DNA of 64,000 nt from Antilocapra americana (taxonomy: Eukaryota > Chordata > Mammalia > Artiodactyla > Antilocapridae). This document shows positions 22,240-34,345 of the stretch, in pieces. The position numbers and the translations under genes were made by a program. The stretch is taken from positions 2,294,001 through 2,358,000 of the forward strand of contig ML660204.1 of NCBI GenBank assembly GCA_007570785.1, given 5' to 3'. The notes under the pieces are model-generated. The model saw only the letters and a list, made by a program, of their open reading frames with translations. It ran no database searches and was not told the origin of the DNA. Every line of letters starts with the position of its first letter. Positions within the stretch are counted from its first letter, which is position 1.

Positions 22240-22460
22240 TTACTCTGTGCTGGACACTATGCTGAGTTTTCACCATCACTATCTTTTTTAATCTTAAAAG
22301 CTATCTTACATGGTAGGTGGTGTTATCGGCCCCTTTTTCAAATGTGGCACAGAGAGCATCAGGAAATGGCCTGTGCTTTTATCAGTCCCCGCAAGCATAA
22401 TGCTCTACAGTGAGTGGGGCCAGAAGTGAGTTTTGCGATCTCCCAAGAGCAGATAGCTTA
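22240..22460 (-). repeat. MIR, antisense, followed by an L2 end
   Basis: 'tctgtgctggacactatgct' and 'gtggcacagagagcatcagg' follow antisense MIR. Next, 22470-22555 ('ctagaacagagtttagcgta', 'gtctaataaatattcgtgg') is an L2 3' end. Confidence 0.55.
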
Positions 22461-22559
22461 TCAGTTTTAATCATTTTGTGTTCCTATGGTCTAGAACAGA
22501 GTTTAGCGTATAGTAAATGTCTAATAAATATTCGTGGAGGGAACAAATGAATGAAGGTA

Positions 22560-23159
22560 TATGGACCTAGAAGTAACTTCCAAAAGAACCATCCCAGTTC
22601 TCCCTTCCCCACCCAGATGACCTCAACTTACTTTGAAGCAGACAGGTATAAAGGGGTTCAAGAAGCCAAGCTGAGAGGTAGAACTTGTTTTGAAAGACAG
22701 CAGGGAGCTGTGGCAGATTTTTGAGAAAAGAAGCTCCAAGTTAATGGGAGCTGGGGTGGGGGAAACTGTCTTCCTATGTCCCACAGATTTCAGGAAATTA
22801 GTCAGGGTAAATGAGCCTTTGGCCAGAAGGCAAGTTATCTCCAGGGTGATGTGTGTATTGAGGGCAGAAGAAGGCACTTCTCAGAGTTTGCAAGTCCCAA
22901 GCGTGTCACACACTTTGGGTTGGTGGCTGAGAGCACCAGGGTCAAGCCAACCATCCAGGTCCTCAGCTTGCCTTGGTAAATCCCTCAATCCCCAGGGCAG
23001 GGACACCAAAACATATGTCCAGAGCCAGCCTCCAGAATCTGTGTATCATTGAATTTTTGAACAATGGATTTTTTGAATTTCAAACTTGGAGTCTTAGAGA
23101 CCCAGAAACACCCATCTCAGATTCTGAGGCAGAAGAAACTGTCAAGTCTAGAATAATCG
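22560..23159. other. Unassigned stretch
   Basis: A 120-codon sense frame at 22690-23052 has no known domain or repeat identity, and no splice-bounded exon is evident. Confidence 0.35.
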
Positions 23160-23390
23160 TAGGAGCAAAACTGAGTTCTTACCATGTTCCATGCACTGTT
23201 TACAATTATTCATTTAGTCCTCATAACCCTCCATGAGATCATAGGTACTATACTCCTTACTTTACAAACGTGGAAACTGAAACACCAGAAGGTCATGAAT
23301 TTTGCCCAAGGTCATTCAGTTAGTAGGGGTGGGGCTGGCAATGAATGAACCAAGGCCATCAGGCTCTAGAGCCCATTGCACTTAAAATCA
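23160..23390 (-). repeat. MIR SINE, antisense
   Basis: 'cttaccatgttccatgcact', 'ttacaaacgtggaaactgaa' and 'cccaaggtcattcagttagt' follow antisense MIR, nearly full length. Confidence 0.65.
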
Positions 23391-24297
23391 CTGAGACTCA
23401 GAATCATAGAATGCTACATGGGCAGAGGGCAGACTTGTACAGCCACTGAATCATAAAACTATAGCATTGGAGAATCTACCATCGTTGACTTGTCAAATTC
23501 TGGGGTCAGAAAATTCAGGCATTTTATAACCCTGGAATTCTAGGCTCTTGGGGGCTTTGAATCAGAGAGGTTTGGATTCTGGTGTATCAGACCAACAGAG
23601 AGGACCCTGGCTTGCAGACCCTCTCCCATGGAAGACAGGGATACTGAGGTCCACAGAGGGAAATAGAGGTATCCAAGAGAGGCAGAGTCTGGTGGAGTGG
23701 GTGTTGGCGTTTACAGAGTGAAATCTGAGTGAACAAAGCAGGGCCCAGGGCGGGCAGGAATCTGTTTGTGATTAGCTGTGGGTTTCAGTGCTGCCTAGGA
23801 ATGTGCCCACGGTACAACTCACCCTGCAGGTTGCTGCCCGCTCTCTTCCCCATCAGATTTTTCCCTGGGAGCCTGCCTTCGCCAGGCTTGATATCCTGTT
23901 TATACTGCTTACAAATTGAATTTTCAGAAGTTGGCCTCCTAGAAGCCAACTTAATACGTTAGAAGTTTTCTTTGCCTGCATGCTGTTTCTTGGTGGGATG
24001 CCTGCTCTCCAGAAGCCCAGAGGAAACCCATGGAGATATTGAACACTCAAATCACCAAAGCAGGATAAAGGATGGGCGGGAACCATGGACAGACCCCAGA
24101 GACAGGAATAGAGATGGAGTGTCCCAAGACAGGGAGTGATAGGCCTTTCCCAGGTTCCATGCTGCTCAGACCATCCCTGGGAACATAGCTGGAGGCCGTT
24201 GATCTTTCAATGCCATCAACCAAATGGGACTTGTCCAGTGGAGGGATGGGGAGAGGGGAGTGGAAAGCTCTGGGAGATCTTTAGCCTGAAGCAGATG
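23391..24297. other. Unassigned stretch
   Basis: Nothing recognisable: short frames and no low-complexity blocks. Confidence 0.4.
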
Positions 24298-24513
24298 GAA
24301 TGCATGCTTTGCTCGGTCACTTCTGACTCTTTGTGACCCTATGGACTGCAGCCCACCAGGCTCTTCATTCCATGGGATTCTCCAGGCAAGAATACGGGAG
24401 TGGCTGTCATTTCCTTCTCCAGGGGGTCTTCCCAACTGAAGGACTGAACCATGTCTCTTGTGTCTCCTGCACTGCAGGCAGATTCTTCACAGCTGAGCCC
24501 TTGGGGACGCCCA
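24298..24513 (-). mobile_element. Bov-tA SINE, antisense
   Basis: 'cttctgactctttgtgaccc', 'ggattctccaggcaagaata' and the degraded head 'agctgagcccttggggacgc'. Diverged copy. Confidence 0.9.
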
Positions 24514-24649
24514 GAGTAGATGGAGAGGAAGCCTGAATTCTATAGCTTAGCCTCCCAGGTACTGCCCCCTTGAAGGCAGAGAGAATTCTTAGGAGCAGAC
24601 ATAAGACTAAAGAGTAGAAACCATCTGGAAATTTGGGTTCTATCAAAAG

Positions 24650-25101
24650 CAATGGTTCTCAAAGTACAGTCTGGATTCTCTGGAGTCATGAGACCATTCC
24701 AGGGGGTCTATAAGGTCAAAATTATTTTTGCCACATTGAGACATCATTTATCCTTATTATTGTTAGTGGAATTCTCCAAAGTTGATAGCACCATCACTTC
24801 AAAATCAAACAAACAAAAAAACTTAATGTAAAAATTCATGGAAAAAAATACTAGTTTTCAATAAAGATCAATATTACTGACTTTTCCTTTTGCTTCAGGC
24901 TCCAATATGAATTTTTCAAATTATGGCATTAAAATATTTATCATGATTACTGAGATTTTTAGCATCCCTTAAATTTTAGACTCATTTAACTACCCCTTGT
25001 TCTGGCTCTAGATATAAACCACATGAATAGATGCTCTTTTGGGGTCCTCAGTTTTTAAGGGGATAAAGGGATCTCAAGATCAAAAATTTTGAGAATCACT
25101 G
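24650..25101 (-). mobile_element. Short hAT element with TIRs and 8-bp TSD
   Basis: Left end caatggttctcaaa and right end ttttgagaatcactg form imperfect terminal inverted repeats (12 of 14 match), close to the cagtggttctcaaa end typical of hAT/Charlie-type elements. An 8-bp target duplication, as expected for hAT, flanks it: atcaaaag (24642-24649) and atcaaagg (25102-25109). The interior (452 bp total) has no transposase frame, so it is non-autonomous. Words such as 'gatctcaagatcaaaaattt' near the right end match the antisense of such elements. Confidence 0.8.
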
Positions 25102-25364
25102 ATCAAAGGGACCATGTAACTTCAGCTCAAGGTATCTAACAATGAAAGGGATTATGTTCCAAGGTAAGAAGTTCCCATCACAAGGTATTTGCAAACACAG
25201 TGATTAAAGCATCAGGTATGGGGAAAGCAGACAGTGTCCAGGATCTCTTGTCTAGATACCTTGAGCACCTGCCTAGAGCATCCGGCCTCCAGCTTTTCCA
25301 TGGCTCCTGGTAGCCAAAGGATCTTCTCATTTTCCCACTTGATACCTCCCAGTAGTTTCCCTTC

Positions 25365-25870
25365 ACACTCTGAGTGAAACCCAAACTCTTCAGTATGGCC
25401 TGCAAGGTGCCCTGGCCCCATCTCCCACTCCTAGCCCCTAACTGGCCCCACTGTCACCACACCGTCTTCTTTTCAGGCCAAGACATGCCAAACCCACCTC
25501 AGGGCTTGGCACCTAATGTTCACCATGCCTGGAACACCCTTCTCATCTCTCTTCCACATGGCTGTTCCTTCATCAACTTGACGGCCACTTCCTCCAGGGA
25601 ACCTTCCCTGACTACCCCTGAGAAAACGGGATTTCTCTGGCATCTCTCTAACATCTCTCACCCCCTTGTTTGTTTCCTTCACAGATGTCACCACCATCTA
25701 TTTTACCTTTATTTGTTGTCATGGATTGTTCTCATCTGTTCTCCCCATGAGACCATGAGTGCCTCCAGAGCAGGAAGCCTTTCCTGATTGGGGAATCCTA
25801 TCAACTGACCTAGCACACCTGGTATGGGGCTTGAGAAATACTTGTTGAGCAAATAAGTTCATTATGAATG
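25365..25870 (+). repeat. L2 LINE, long 3' relic
   Basis: 'ccaaactcttcagtatggcc', 'caccatgcctggaacaccc', 'ccagggaaccttccctgact', 'gaccatgagtgcctccagag' and 'gagaaatacttgttgagcaa' run in L2 order for about 500 bp. The 137-codon frame 25374-25787 is a translation of this repeat. Confidence 0.75.
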
Positions 25871-26159
25871 AACAAATGAGCAAATTAAGTAATTAAGTGA
25901 TAAAACCATCTCCCCCCCCCTTCCCACCGCTGATGCCCTGGCACTCACCCAAGGCACCCAGGCCTGAAGCCCAAGGCAACAGGGATTGCTGGAAACATTA
26001 GTAACTGATGCTGGATGATGTGTGTTAAAGTATTAAGTGTTACATGTTTGCCTCCCAGCATTAATCAAGCAGGAGGAAAAAAAGATCAGACTGCCTGGAA
26101 AAATCAGCTATGGCTTGGATGAGCTGGGGCTTGAATACAAACCTCTAGGCCTTTGCTAC

Positions 26160-26356
26160 AGCTTCGCTGGTGGCTCAGTTGGTAAAGTATATGCCTGTAA
26201 TGCCCCAGGTTCGATCCCTGGAGTTGGGAAGATCCCCTGAAAAAGGAAATGGCAATTCACTCTGGCATTCTTGCCTGGGTAACTCCCAAGGACAGAGGAG
26301 CCTGGGGGGTACAGTTCATGGAGTTGCAAAGAGTCAGTCATGATTGAGAACTAACA
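26160..26356 (+). mobile_element. Bov-tA SINE
   Basis: Head 'gcttcgctggtggctcagtt', body 'ttcactctggcattcttgcc' and tail 'gattgagaactaacatttac'. Part of the anticodon region is deleted. Confidence 0.9.
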
Positions 26357-26484
26357 TTTACTTCCAGAACGTCTGCGCTATGGGGCAGGAGCTGTGTCTG
26401 TTTCTTCACCGCTCTGCCCCCAGTACCTAGAACAGTACCTATCTCATGGTAGGTACTCAACATATGGTGTAGGGTGAATAAAAG

Positions 26485-26870
26485 TAATTCATGTGTAATA
26501 TGGACCAGGCACTATATAGGTATTATCTTATTTAATCTCAGTGATCAGTGAAATAGGGATGTTATCATCTTCATTTGATAAAGAAAGAAACTGGGGCAGA
26601 GCAAAGTTAAAGACTAATTTACCCAAGAACACACCACTAATAAAGGTTGGGGCCAGAGACCATGGATTCTAATCCAGTCCAGTCTGCCTGCATCTTAGCC
26701 ATTACCCAGGCCTCCGCTTACTTGCCATGTGATCCCATTACTTAACCTCCTTGAGCCTCAGTTTATCTTTTAATGTAATATCCATGTCACAAGGTGACTG
26801 TGAAAGTTCAATTCCAACAGAGCTGTTAGAGCCCTGCCTGGCACACAGTGACATCTCAGTTCCAATGAGC
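26485..26870. repeat. Two MIRs in opposite orientation
   Basis: 26485-26700 is antisense MIR ('ggaccaggcactatataggt', 'gataaagaaagaaactgggg') and 26700-26870 sense MIR ('acttaacctccttgagcctc', 'ccctgcctggcacacagtg'), arranged head to head. An L2 end precedes them at 26385-26480. Confidence 0.65.
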
Positions 26871-27094
26871 CATTCTCATTGCATATTCTGTCAGCTATTA
26901 TAGAACAAGAGGGCATAGAATGGAACTTCCCAAGTGGACAAACCTATGATTTCTGGAAAGTCTTGGGAAACTTGTCAGTTATGGATGTTGCTGAGAAGAA
27001 GGCCTTAGAGGGGAATGTGAAAATGTTGACCCTGCCCAGACAGGCTGATCTGTAAACTACTTTAGGAGGGACTGCATAAGACATAGTACTTATG

Positions 27095-27300
27095 CTCCCT
27101 GTTTCCCAGGCGCTGTGCTAAGAGCTCCGTAGTGCCCCTTGTTGATTCTCCCCCTCTAGTCCCATTATACAGTTGGCACCACTGAGGCATGAAGAGGTGA
27201 AAGGACTTTCCCCAAATCCCACAGAGAGTCAGAAACAGAATTGGGACTCAAACTCAAGGGAGGGCCCGAAAGCCCACACCCCCAACCACTGTGATCAGTC
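27095..27300 (-). repeat. MIR SINE, antisense
   Basis: 'caggcgctgtgctaagagct', 'ccactgaggcatgaagaggt' and 'gggactcaaactcaagggag' follow antisense MIR. Confidence 0.6.
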
Positions 27301-27929
27301 ACCAAGGAACAAGGTGGGCCATGAAGACAGGGCAGAAGGTTAAAACAATCTAGAGACCCAGAACTGGACCATCTGGCTTTTCTGGGGCTGGGGCCCCACC
27401 CTCCTCTTCTGGCCTTCTTTTCCATCTCCCACCCTCCCAGTTTCCTGTCCAGGAACCCCTGCCGCAGCTACACTTTCCCCTGGTTCCCGATGTGAATATC
27501 AGTGTCCAAAGGTTTATTCACGAGAGCTCTCAGGATACTTACTACCTTGAGACAGCGAGGAAGACAGGACTGGGGTGACAGAAAAGCTGATGCATGGTGG
27601 AGGTGACAAAAATTGCAGCTGATCCCACAAGGAGCTCTGGTGCTGAGATGACCCTTCAGAGTTGCTCCTGGCTAAGGGCAGGATGGAGTATTTGTATTAC
27701 ATATTGCCAGGGGCTGCCCCCAGGAAAGCGTGGGCAGGGCAGTTCCCAGCTGTGAGTCATCAGCAGCTGATTCCCATCAGCCAGAATGGGTGGCCGAAGG
27801 GATCCAGGTGAAGGCCCCAGGATCCACTCTGCCTGCCCATCGTTATCTAAGAGTGAAATCCCAGGGATCCCCCTGACCAGGTGCTGTCTTCCTCTCAAGA
27901 GCCTCCCTGCATATGTTCTGTGGATTCCC
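27301..27929. other. Unassigned stretch
   Basis: Antisense frames at 27165-27425 and 27656-27898 lack any domain. No repeat recognised. Confidence 0.4.
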
Positions 27930-28075
27930 TCACTTCATCCTTGAAGGGGGATGCTATTATCCCCACTTTACAGGTGTGGAAATTGAGGCTCAGTGAGATG
28001 AAGATCTCTCCTGGAATTATGTGACTGGAGAATGCTGTAGCTGGGATTCTGACCCAAGCTGTGAGACCTCAGGAT
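27930..28075 (-). repeat. MIR SINE, antisense
   Basis: 'gatgctattatccccacttt', 'tggaaattgaggctcagtga' and 'gctgggattctgacccaagc' follow antisense MIR. Confidence 0.7.
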
Positions 28076-29141
28076 CCTGCTTTTGTACCTTGTAAGAACA
28101 TTTTCCAGGAACTTATAGTCCAGACATCTGATGTCTTGTAATAAATGTTGGGAGGAAATGCAACCTCAGGGTGGGGGATAGGGCCATCCCTCCCAGAAAG
28201 CCTGAGAAGAGAGGTAAGGTCAGCCAGGTAGAGAAGCTCCAGCCACAAGGCCCTACATGACACAGACTCTGCCCCTCAGGAATATCTGATGAGTGAACAA
28301 ATGCATGAATGGTCAGATGGGTGAATGGATGGCTGCTGATAGAGTCTGGACTAGAAGACCAGACAGGAGGCAGGGAGTCCTGTGAGGTGTCTAGAGCAGC
28401 TTTCCAGGTAAGAGGGAGTGGGACCTAACCCTGCAGGGAACGTGGGGATGGGGCAGTAAGAGAGATGGGAGGTGGACTCTACAGGATTCTGTGCCCTACA
28501 GCCTCTCTCTGTATGGTTGCTCAAAACCCTACCCACATTCCCATTACCATGCCCTACACTGTCTCAGATCCCTTCCCTTTCTGTGCTGTGTTGCCCCTTT
28601 CCCAGCTGCCCCAGCTCTGCTTCCTCTGGGAAGGCTCCCCAACACTGCAGCTCTCCCTCACTCACCCTGCAGGGCACCTACCTTTCCCCTCACAGTTTAA
28701 CCTTCCATTTGGAGAGATCTGTGCTCAGATCCCAGCTCTGCATCATTTGAAGGCCAGGCCAGTGGGGAACTCTGAGCAACTTGGGCAGGGGTGGGATGGG
28801 AGGAGCACGGAGACACATGTCCAGCATGGTGGGATCTCCCTGCTCCAATATCGCCTGCTCATTAACTTTCTAGAGGCAACATCTGAAGATAGATATCAGA
28901 GTCTGGATTATTGAAAATAGGAATATCATTGAGGATGGTCCCTAAATTCTTATGGAGCAGAAAGCACAACTCTTTGCAGAGGGGCTTATAAAAGCCCGTA
29001 ATTAAAAGGTACCAACCTGCCAATGAAGGAGACATAAGACATAAACAGGAAGGAGTTCTCAAACAGAAATGAAAAGAAAGGGGAATAGACTTTAAGGAGG
29101 TAAGTAACTAGTGTTTTCCATAAGGATCTGCTATACACTAG
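28076..29141. other. Unassigned stretch
   Basis: A short gaatg/gatgg-rich piece lies at 28280-28335. The 149-codon sense frame 28465-28914 has no recognisable domain, and three frames overlap there, which argues against a real gene. Confidence 0.4.
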
Positions 29142-29362
29142 GTGGGCGTCCCATGTGGCGCTAGGGGTAAAGAACCCGCCTGCCAATGCAGGAGACCTAA
29201 GAGAGGCAGGTTCACTCCCTGGGTTGGGAAGATCCCCTGCAGGAGGGCGTGGCAACCCGCTCCAGTATTCTTGTCTGGAGAATCCCACGGACAGAAGAGC
29301 TTGGCAGGCGACCGTCCATAGGGTCTCAAAGAGTCAGACACAACTGAAGCGACTTTGCACAC
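29142..29362 (+). mobile_element. Bov-tA SINE
   Basis: Head 'gggcgtcccatgtggcgcta', body 'ccgctccagtattcttgtct' and tail 'aactgaagcgactttgcaca'. The head variant (gtggcgctag) also occurs at 43147. Confidence 0.9.
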
Positions 29363-29779
29363 AGCTACTTAAGTAATAAGTAGCTACTATGTGCTTTGCT
29401 ATTTATAGTTGAATAAACAGCCTAGAAGCGAAGTCACACTCACAATTCCGAAGGGTCAAAGGCAGGCTTCTATCTGGCACCAGAACTGGAACTCTTGAGC
29501 ATTCCAGCATCTTGTTTCCAGGCAACATCTGCTAGAACTTAGGTTTGATGCAGGTAGTTAGAAGGAGGGGAACACTCCCAGGAGGTCTTCCAGGACCCCC
29601 TCTTAGACAGTCTGACACCTGGCAGCAGTGGCTTTAACTAAACTACCCAGAGCAAACCCACCTGGGACTATCTGAGGGGACAGAAGCGCTGGGATGTTGT
29701 AGCCAGGGCTTGTGTGCGTGAGCTCAGACTAGCCAGGCCTGGAGAAAGAAAATGCTCCACCCTCACAGGGCTCTGTGGG

Positions 29780-29960
29780 GTCATTCTGAATATTTATTGA
29801 GCATTTTTTTTCTCATGGCTAGAAAAATTCTAGGTCCTTTGCGTGTCTTCTTCTTTAATCTTTCTAGCAACTCTGTGAAGTTGGTGCTCTTATCAATTTC
29901 CATTGTTGAATTATGGAAACTGAGGCACCATGTGGCCTCAGCTCAGAGAAGGTGCTCAGT
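29780..29960 (-). repeat. MIR SINE, antisense
   Basis: 'aatatttattgagcattttt', 'ctagcaactctgtgaagttg' and 'tatggaaactgaggcaccat' follow antisense MIR. Confidence 0.55.
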
Positions 29961-30424
29961 AAGTGTGTTTATCATTATATCAGAGGATCTTTAACCTTGG
30001 ATTCTCTGGGTTTCTCCAGGACTCAGTTTACCCATCTGCAGCTCTTATCATCTCTCAAAGAGTCTATTTCTACAACATCATGGGACCAGCATGTCCTATT
30101 TCCTTTCTCTCCTGCCCCTTCTCCACTCAAAGGCCAGAGTTTGGACAAGGATCATTCTGTACTTAGACTTGTGGAGTGTGTTCTCAAAAATAAAGATCAT
30201 GACTGGCATGAAATTGTCTAAGGTCACTAAAGTCAATAAAAGCAGAGCTCAGAGTCAGTCCTAAGTCTGATAGCCAACAAAGTATTACTTTTCACTCTGT
30301 ACTTATCATCATATGACTTAAAGGCTGGAGGGAATAGAATGAATAATTTACTAACCATTGTTTTAGTCAAAGGCACAAAATTAGTGCCAGATAGATCTTG
30401 GATCACCCTGCATTGGAAGAACAG

Positions 30425-30690
30425 ACAGATGGGTCTGTGTGTAAATGGATGAAGGGATGTACTTAGAGGAGAGTGAATGGGTGGGCAGTAGATGAGTGGG
30501 TAGGTGAAAGGATGGATGGATAAGGTGAAGGTTGCATGGATGCTGGATTACTGACTAGATGGAAGAGTAACTTGGTAGATGGTTAGGTGGAAGGATGGAC
30601 GTGTGACTAGGTGGGCAGACACTTGAATACTTGGATGAATAGATGGATGGGTAAACGGGAGGACAGAGGGAAGGACAAGTAGGTAGCTAG
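30425..30690. repeat. Degenerate (GGAT)n tetranucleotide array
   Basis: Interrupted ggatggatggat, gatgggtgg and gatgggagg units over ~265 bp, the complement of the motif at 3690-3872. No constant spacer length, so not a CRISPR array. Confidence 0.75.
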
Positions 30691-31880
30691 ATGGGAGGAC
30701 AAATAGAATAATACTGACAGAAACATAGGCGAGTATCTCTGGCCTCCTGGCTACCTCCTCCTGGCTGCCTTTTCCAGTGGAAAATTGAAAATCATGGGCC
30801 CTGGGAAGATATTTCCCTGTGTGGTCTGTTAATAGAGGCCCAGGAAGGCCAGCTGAGACTGAAAGGCCACCCCCTACCAAGACCCTGTCATTAGCCACTC
30901 TCCGCTACCCTGCCCTTGGGTGAAAGTATGAGCTGATGGCCACTGAGGGTCTGGGCCTACCCAGGCCCCTCATTAAGTCTTATTAAACCCACAGAGGGGA
31001 GGATGAAGGGGAAGAGGCTTTTCTCCCAAAGGTCAGCTGCTGGGAAAAGAAGGTACAAATGTACTCTGGGGGTGGTCATCTAGTCTCAAGCCCTGAGGAA
31101 TGTGGATGTTTGCCTGACGCAACCTTCTCCACCCCCAACTTGCAGGCTAGAAAACCAAGTCCCATCCAGGAGAGACGAAGGACCCACACAGAAGTCAGCA
31201 CAGAGTCAGACTTAAACCCTGGCCTCCTGACTCATAGATGGCATGCTAGCCTTTCCCTGAAATCTGCAGCCTTAATGTCCACATTGGAGAAGGAAAGGAA
31301 TTAACATGTTTGGAGGCCCGTACATATGCTGTTGGCCCCCAGGAGGCCAAACATTCTCTGTTCTTGAAGTTACTGGTTTCCTCTGTGTATCTACTGGTAA
31401 AATTGGAATTATTTGCCCTTTCATTGATTCAATAACTATTTATTAAATGCCTACTATGGGCCAAGCACTGATCGAGTTGCTAGGAATATGGCATTATTAG
31501 TGAAACAAGGTTTCCACCCTCACAGAGTTTACCTTTTAGAAAGTGATAGAGACAATAAACTAGCAGGTAAATAAAATGCTCTATGAAGAAAATCAAATAG
31601 GGATAGGAGATGTATGGTAATGTATGGACACTCTTTTGGTGGGATGATTAGGGTGGGAGTGCCTCTCTGAGAAAGTGACCATGACCGAGGTATCAACTGT
31701 CCATCAAATCTATGCTCCCTTTTGCAGTTATATAGCTGGAGATGACAAGCAGCTGCCTGGACAGGGTCAATGTTTCCCAGCCCTCTTTGGGCATCCAGCT
31801 GTGGTCATATGACCAGCTCTTGCCAATGGGATGGGAACAGAATTGATGAGTGCCACTTCTAAACCTAGACTTTCAGAAGT
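30691..31880. other. Mostly unassigned, with two old repeat-like pieces
   Basis: 31430-31580 ('ttattaaatgcctactatgg', 'ccaccctcacagagtttacc') and 31690-31880 ('gtggtcatatgaccagctct') look like old mammalian repeats of uncertain class. Confidence 0.35.
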
Positions 31881-32420
31881 GCTCCTTGGAAGAAAAGCTA
31901 TGACCAACCTAGACAGCATATTAAAAGGCAGAGACATTACTTTGCCAACAAAGGTTTAAGTTAAAGCTGTGGTTTCTCTAGTAGTCATGTATGGATGTGA
32001 GAGTTGAACTATAAAGAAAGCTGAGTGCTGAAGAATTGATGCTTTTGAACTGTGGTGTTGGAGAAGACTCTTGAGAGTCCCTTGGACTGCAAGGAGATCC
32101 AATCAGTCCATCCTAAAGGAGATCAGTCCTGAATATCCATTGGAAGGATTGATGCTGAACTGAAACCCCAATACTTTGGCCACCTGAAGGGAAGAACTGA
32201 CACATTTGAAAAGACCCTAATGCTGGGAAAGATTGAAGGCAGGAGGAGAAGGGGATGACAGAGGATGAGATGGTTGGATGGCATCACCGACTCAATGGAC
32301 ATGAGTTTGAGCAAGCTCCAGGAGTTGGTGATGGACAGGGAGGCCTGGCGTGCTGTAGTCCGTGGGATCGCAAAGAGTTGGACACAACTGAGCACCTGAA
32401 CTGAACTGAACTGACTGAGG
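31881..32420 (+). mobile_element. BovB 3' end, 540 bp
   Basis: Starts at 'gctccttggaagaaaagcta' and runs through 'gttggagaagactcttgaga' to 'gaactgaactgaactgactg'. Covers only the C-terminal extension and 3' UTR. An in-frame stop (ttgaactataaag at about 32005) shows decay. Confidence 0.93.
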
Positions 32421-32740
32421 GTTGGGCCACAGCAGGGGAAAAACACAAAAACCTGGTTCACATTTTGGAAAGGTCCCTCTGGCCACTGGGCAGAGATGAG
32501 CTGGAGGAGGTGGGACTGGATGTGGGACCAGGAGGGGCTGGTGGATTCATCCTGGCAGGAGGTGATGGTGGTCTGAATGAGGCTGAGGGGTAAGAGAGAG
32601 GGAAGTAAAGTGAATAGATTCAGGGTATATTTTGGAGGGCTTACTGATGGATTGGTTGTGGAGGGCAGGAGAAACTAATCCAAACAAAATCTAATGCAAG
32701 AGCCAATACATATCAATAGACTTAGTAATAGACCTATAAG

Positions 32741-32954
32741 GCTTCCCTGGTGGCTCAGATGGTTAAGAGTCTGCCTGCAATGCGGGAGGCCAAGGTCGAT
32801 CCCTAGGTCGGTGAAGATACCCTGGAGAAGGAAAAGGAAATCCTCTCCAGTATTCTTGCCTGGTGAATTCCACAGATAGAGGAGCCTGGCAGGCTACAGT
32901 CCATGGGATCACAAAGTGTCAGACAGGACTGAATGACTAACACTTTCACATTCA
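32741..32954 (+). mobile_element. Bov-tA SINE
   Basis: Head 'ggcttccctggtggctcaga', a duplicated 'gaaggaaaaggaaat' piece in the body and tail 'gactgaatgactaacacttt'. No clear TSD. Confidence 0.92.
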
Positions 32955-32959
32955 TTAGA

Positions 32960-33484
32960 CTTTTGGAGTATCTTTCCTGCTCATAACTGTCTCCCCAGAG
33001 AACCTCCCACCCATGGGTACTCTGAATAGTTCATAATCCATCCCCTCCCCTGTTGCTGAATGGACCAGCAGTGGGCTCCAGATTAGGGCTCAGCCAATCA
33101 GCTCATCCTGGCCATCAGAAGTGAGGCTGAAATGGGAATCAGACCAGGTTCAGGGCTTTCTCCTTGACAGAGACCCCAGGAAGATGGTCCTAGAAGTGGA
33201 GGAAAAATAAGTCCTCTCAGGGCTATGCACCGACCCCATAGGAAAGGAAGCTTGTAACTGCAAATGGAATCAACCCCTCTCAACCACAGCTGGAATCAAC
33301 CACCTGTCAAATGAAGAGAGGCTCACTTGGCCTGGCAGTAGATTGCAGAGCCCTAAACTGGCAGGGCAGGAGAGGGTCTCCCAGGACACAAGAAGGGGAG
33401 GTAGGCCAGATTCTGTGCCCCAGGCTGGGAGGCATGACCACTGGTATCTGTCCACATATTTCCTCCCCACCTGTCAGGTGGCTG
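32960..33484. other. Unassigned stretch
   Basis: Short overlapping frames only. No repeat recognised. Confidence 0.4.
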
Positions 33485-33800
33485 AGTGGGGTAAATTATG
33501 CTTTCCAAAAAATGCACAATATTTCCATTCCCAAATGCTCTTCAAGAACCTCAGCACTCTCTTTCATCATCAGGAGACTCAATTTTGCCTCCCCTGGAAC
33601 CTGGGCAGAACTTGGGACTGACATTAAATGCAATGTAGCGGAGATGACACTGTCAGATTTCCAAGGATGAGACAGGAAAGATGATAGAGCTTCACCGTGG
33701 CTCTGTCTTGGGACACACCCTTGGAATCCAATCTTCCACATTGTGAGAAAGCCCAGGACCCAAGAAGTCAGATACAGATGATCAGGCTGACAGCCCAGCC
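33485..33800 (+). repeat. MLT1-like LTR fragment
   Basis: 'tgcctcccctggaacctggg', 'acttgggactgacattaaat', 'gatgacactgtcagatttcc', 'cttccacattgtgagaaagc' and 'tgacagcccagcccaggtta' follow the order of MLT1-type (ERVL-MaLR) LTRs, sense. No retroviral coding sequence is present. Confidence 0.6.
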
Positions 33801-33809
33801 CAGGTTAAG

Positions 33810-33990
33810 TGTGCAGGTCCTGGAGTCTAACTGGGTTCAAATCCATGACCCTTAGTGAGTTCTTTCATCTCATTTCTTTATCTGTAAAGTGAAGATGACA
33901 GTAATAGTACCTCTCTCCTGTTGTGTCAGGATCACATGAGTTAATCCATTTAAGCCCTTAGAACAGTGCCAGGTAAGGTGAGCTAGTTAT
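33810..33990 (+). repeat. MIR SINE
   Basis: 'ctggagtctaactgggttca', 'atttctttatctgtaaagtg' and 'ttagaacagtgccaggtaag' follow sense MIR. Confidence 0.7.
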
Positions 33991-34099
33991 GAAATGGTAA
34001 CAACTGCAGAGTCCTTGACCAATGAATGGGCTTGGCACACAGTAGGTACTCAGTAAATGGTAGGAAATGGTCTTCCCTTTCTCTCACTCTGTGTCATGT

Positions 34100-34345
34100 A
34101 TCACCACTCAGCATGGTATTTATCTGCTTACAGGGTTGTTGTCATGTCCTTCACCAGAATATGAGCACCATGAGGGCAGAGATTCTTTCATTCTCTGCTT
34201 TATCCCCAGAGCCCAGAACAGTGCCCAGTACATAGTAGGTACTCAATAGATATTTGTTAAATGAATGCATTTCTATTCTAGTTTTTAGGTCCATGCTTGG
34301 CACACAACAAGTGCTCAATACATGTTGATCCTCCTCACCTCTATC
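34100..34345 (+). repeat. L2 LINE 3' end
   Basis: 'gagcaccatgagggcagaga', 'ccccagagcccagaacagtg' and 'taggtactcaatagatattt', then a second diverged 'gctcaatacatgttg'. Confidence 0.65.

Noticed and set aside
33311..33741. Overlapping 80-119 codon frames as a possible exon
   Set aside because: The right part is an MLT1-like LTR and the frames overlap on both strands without a domain.
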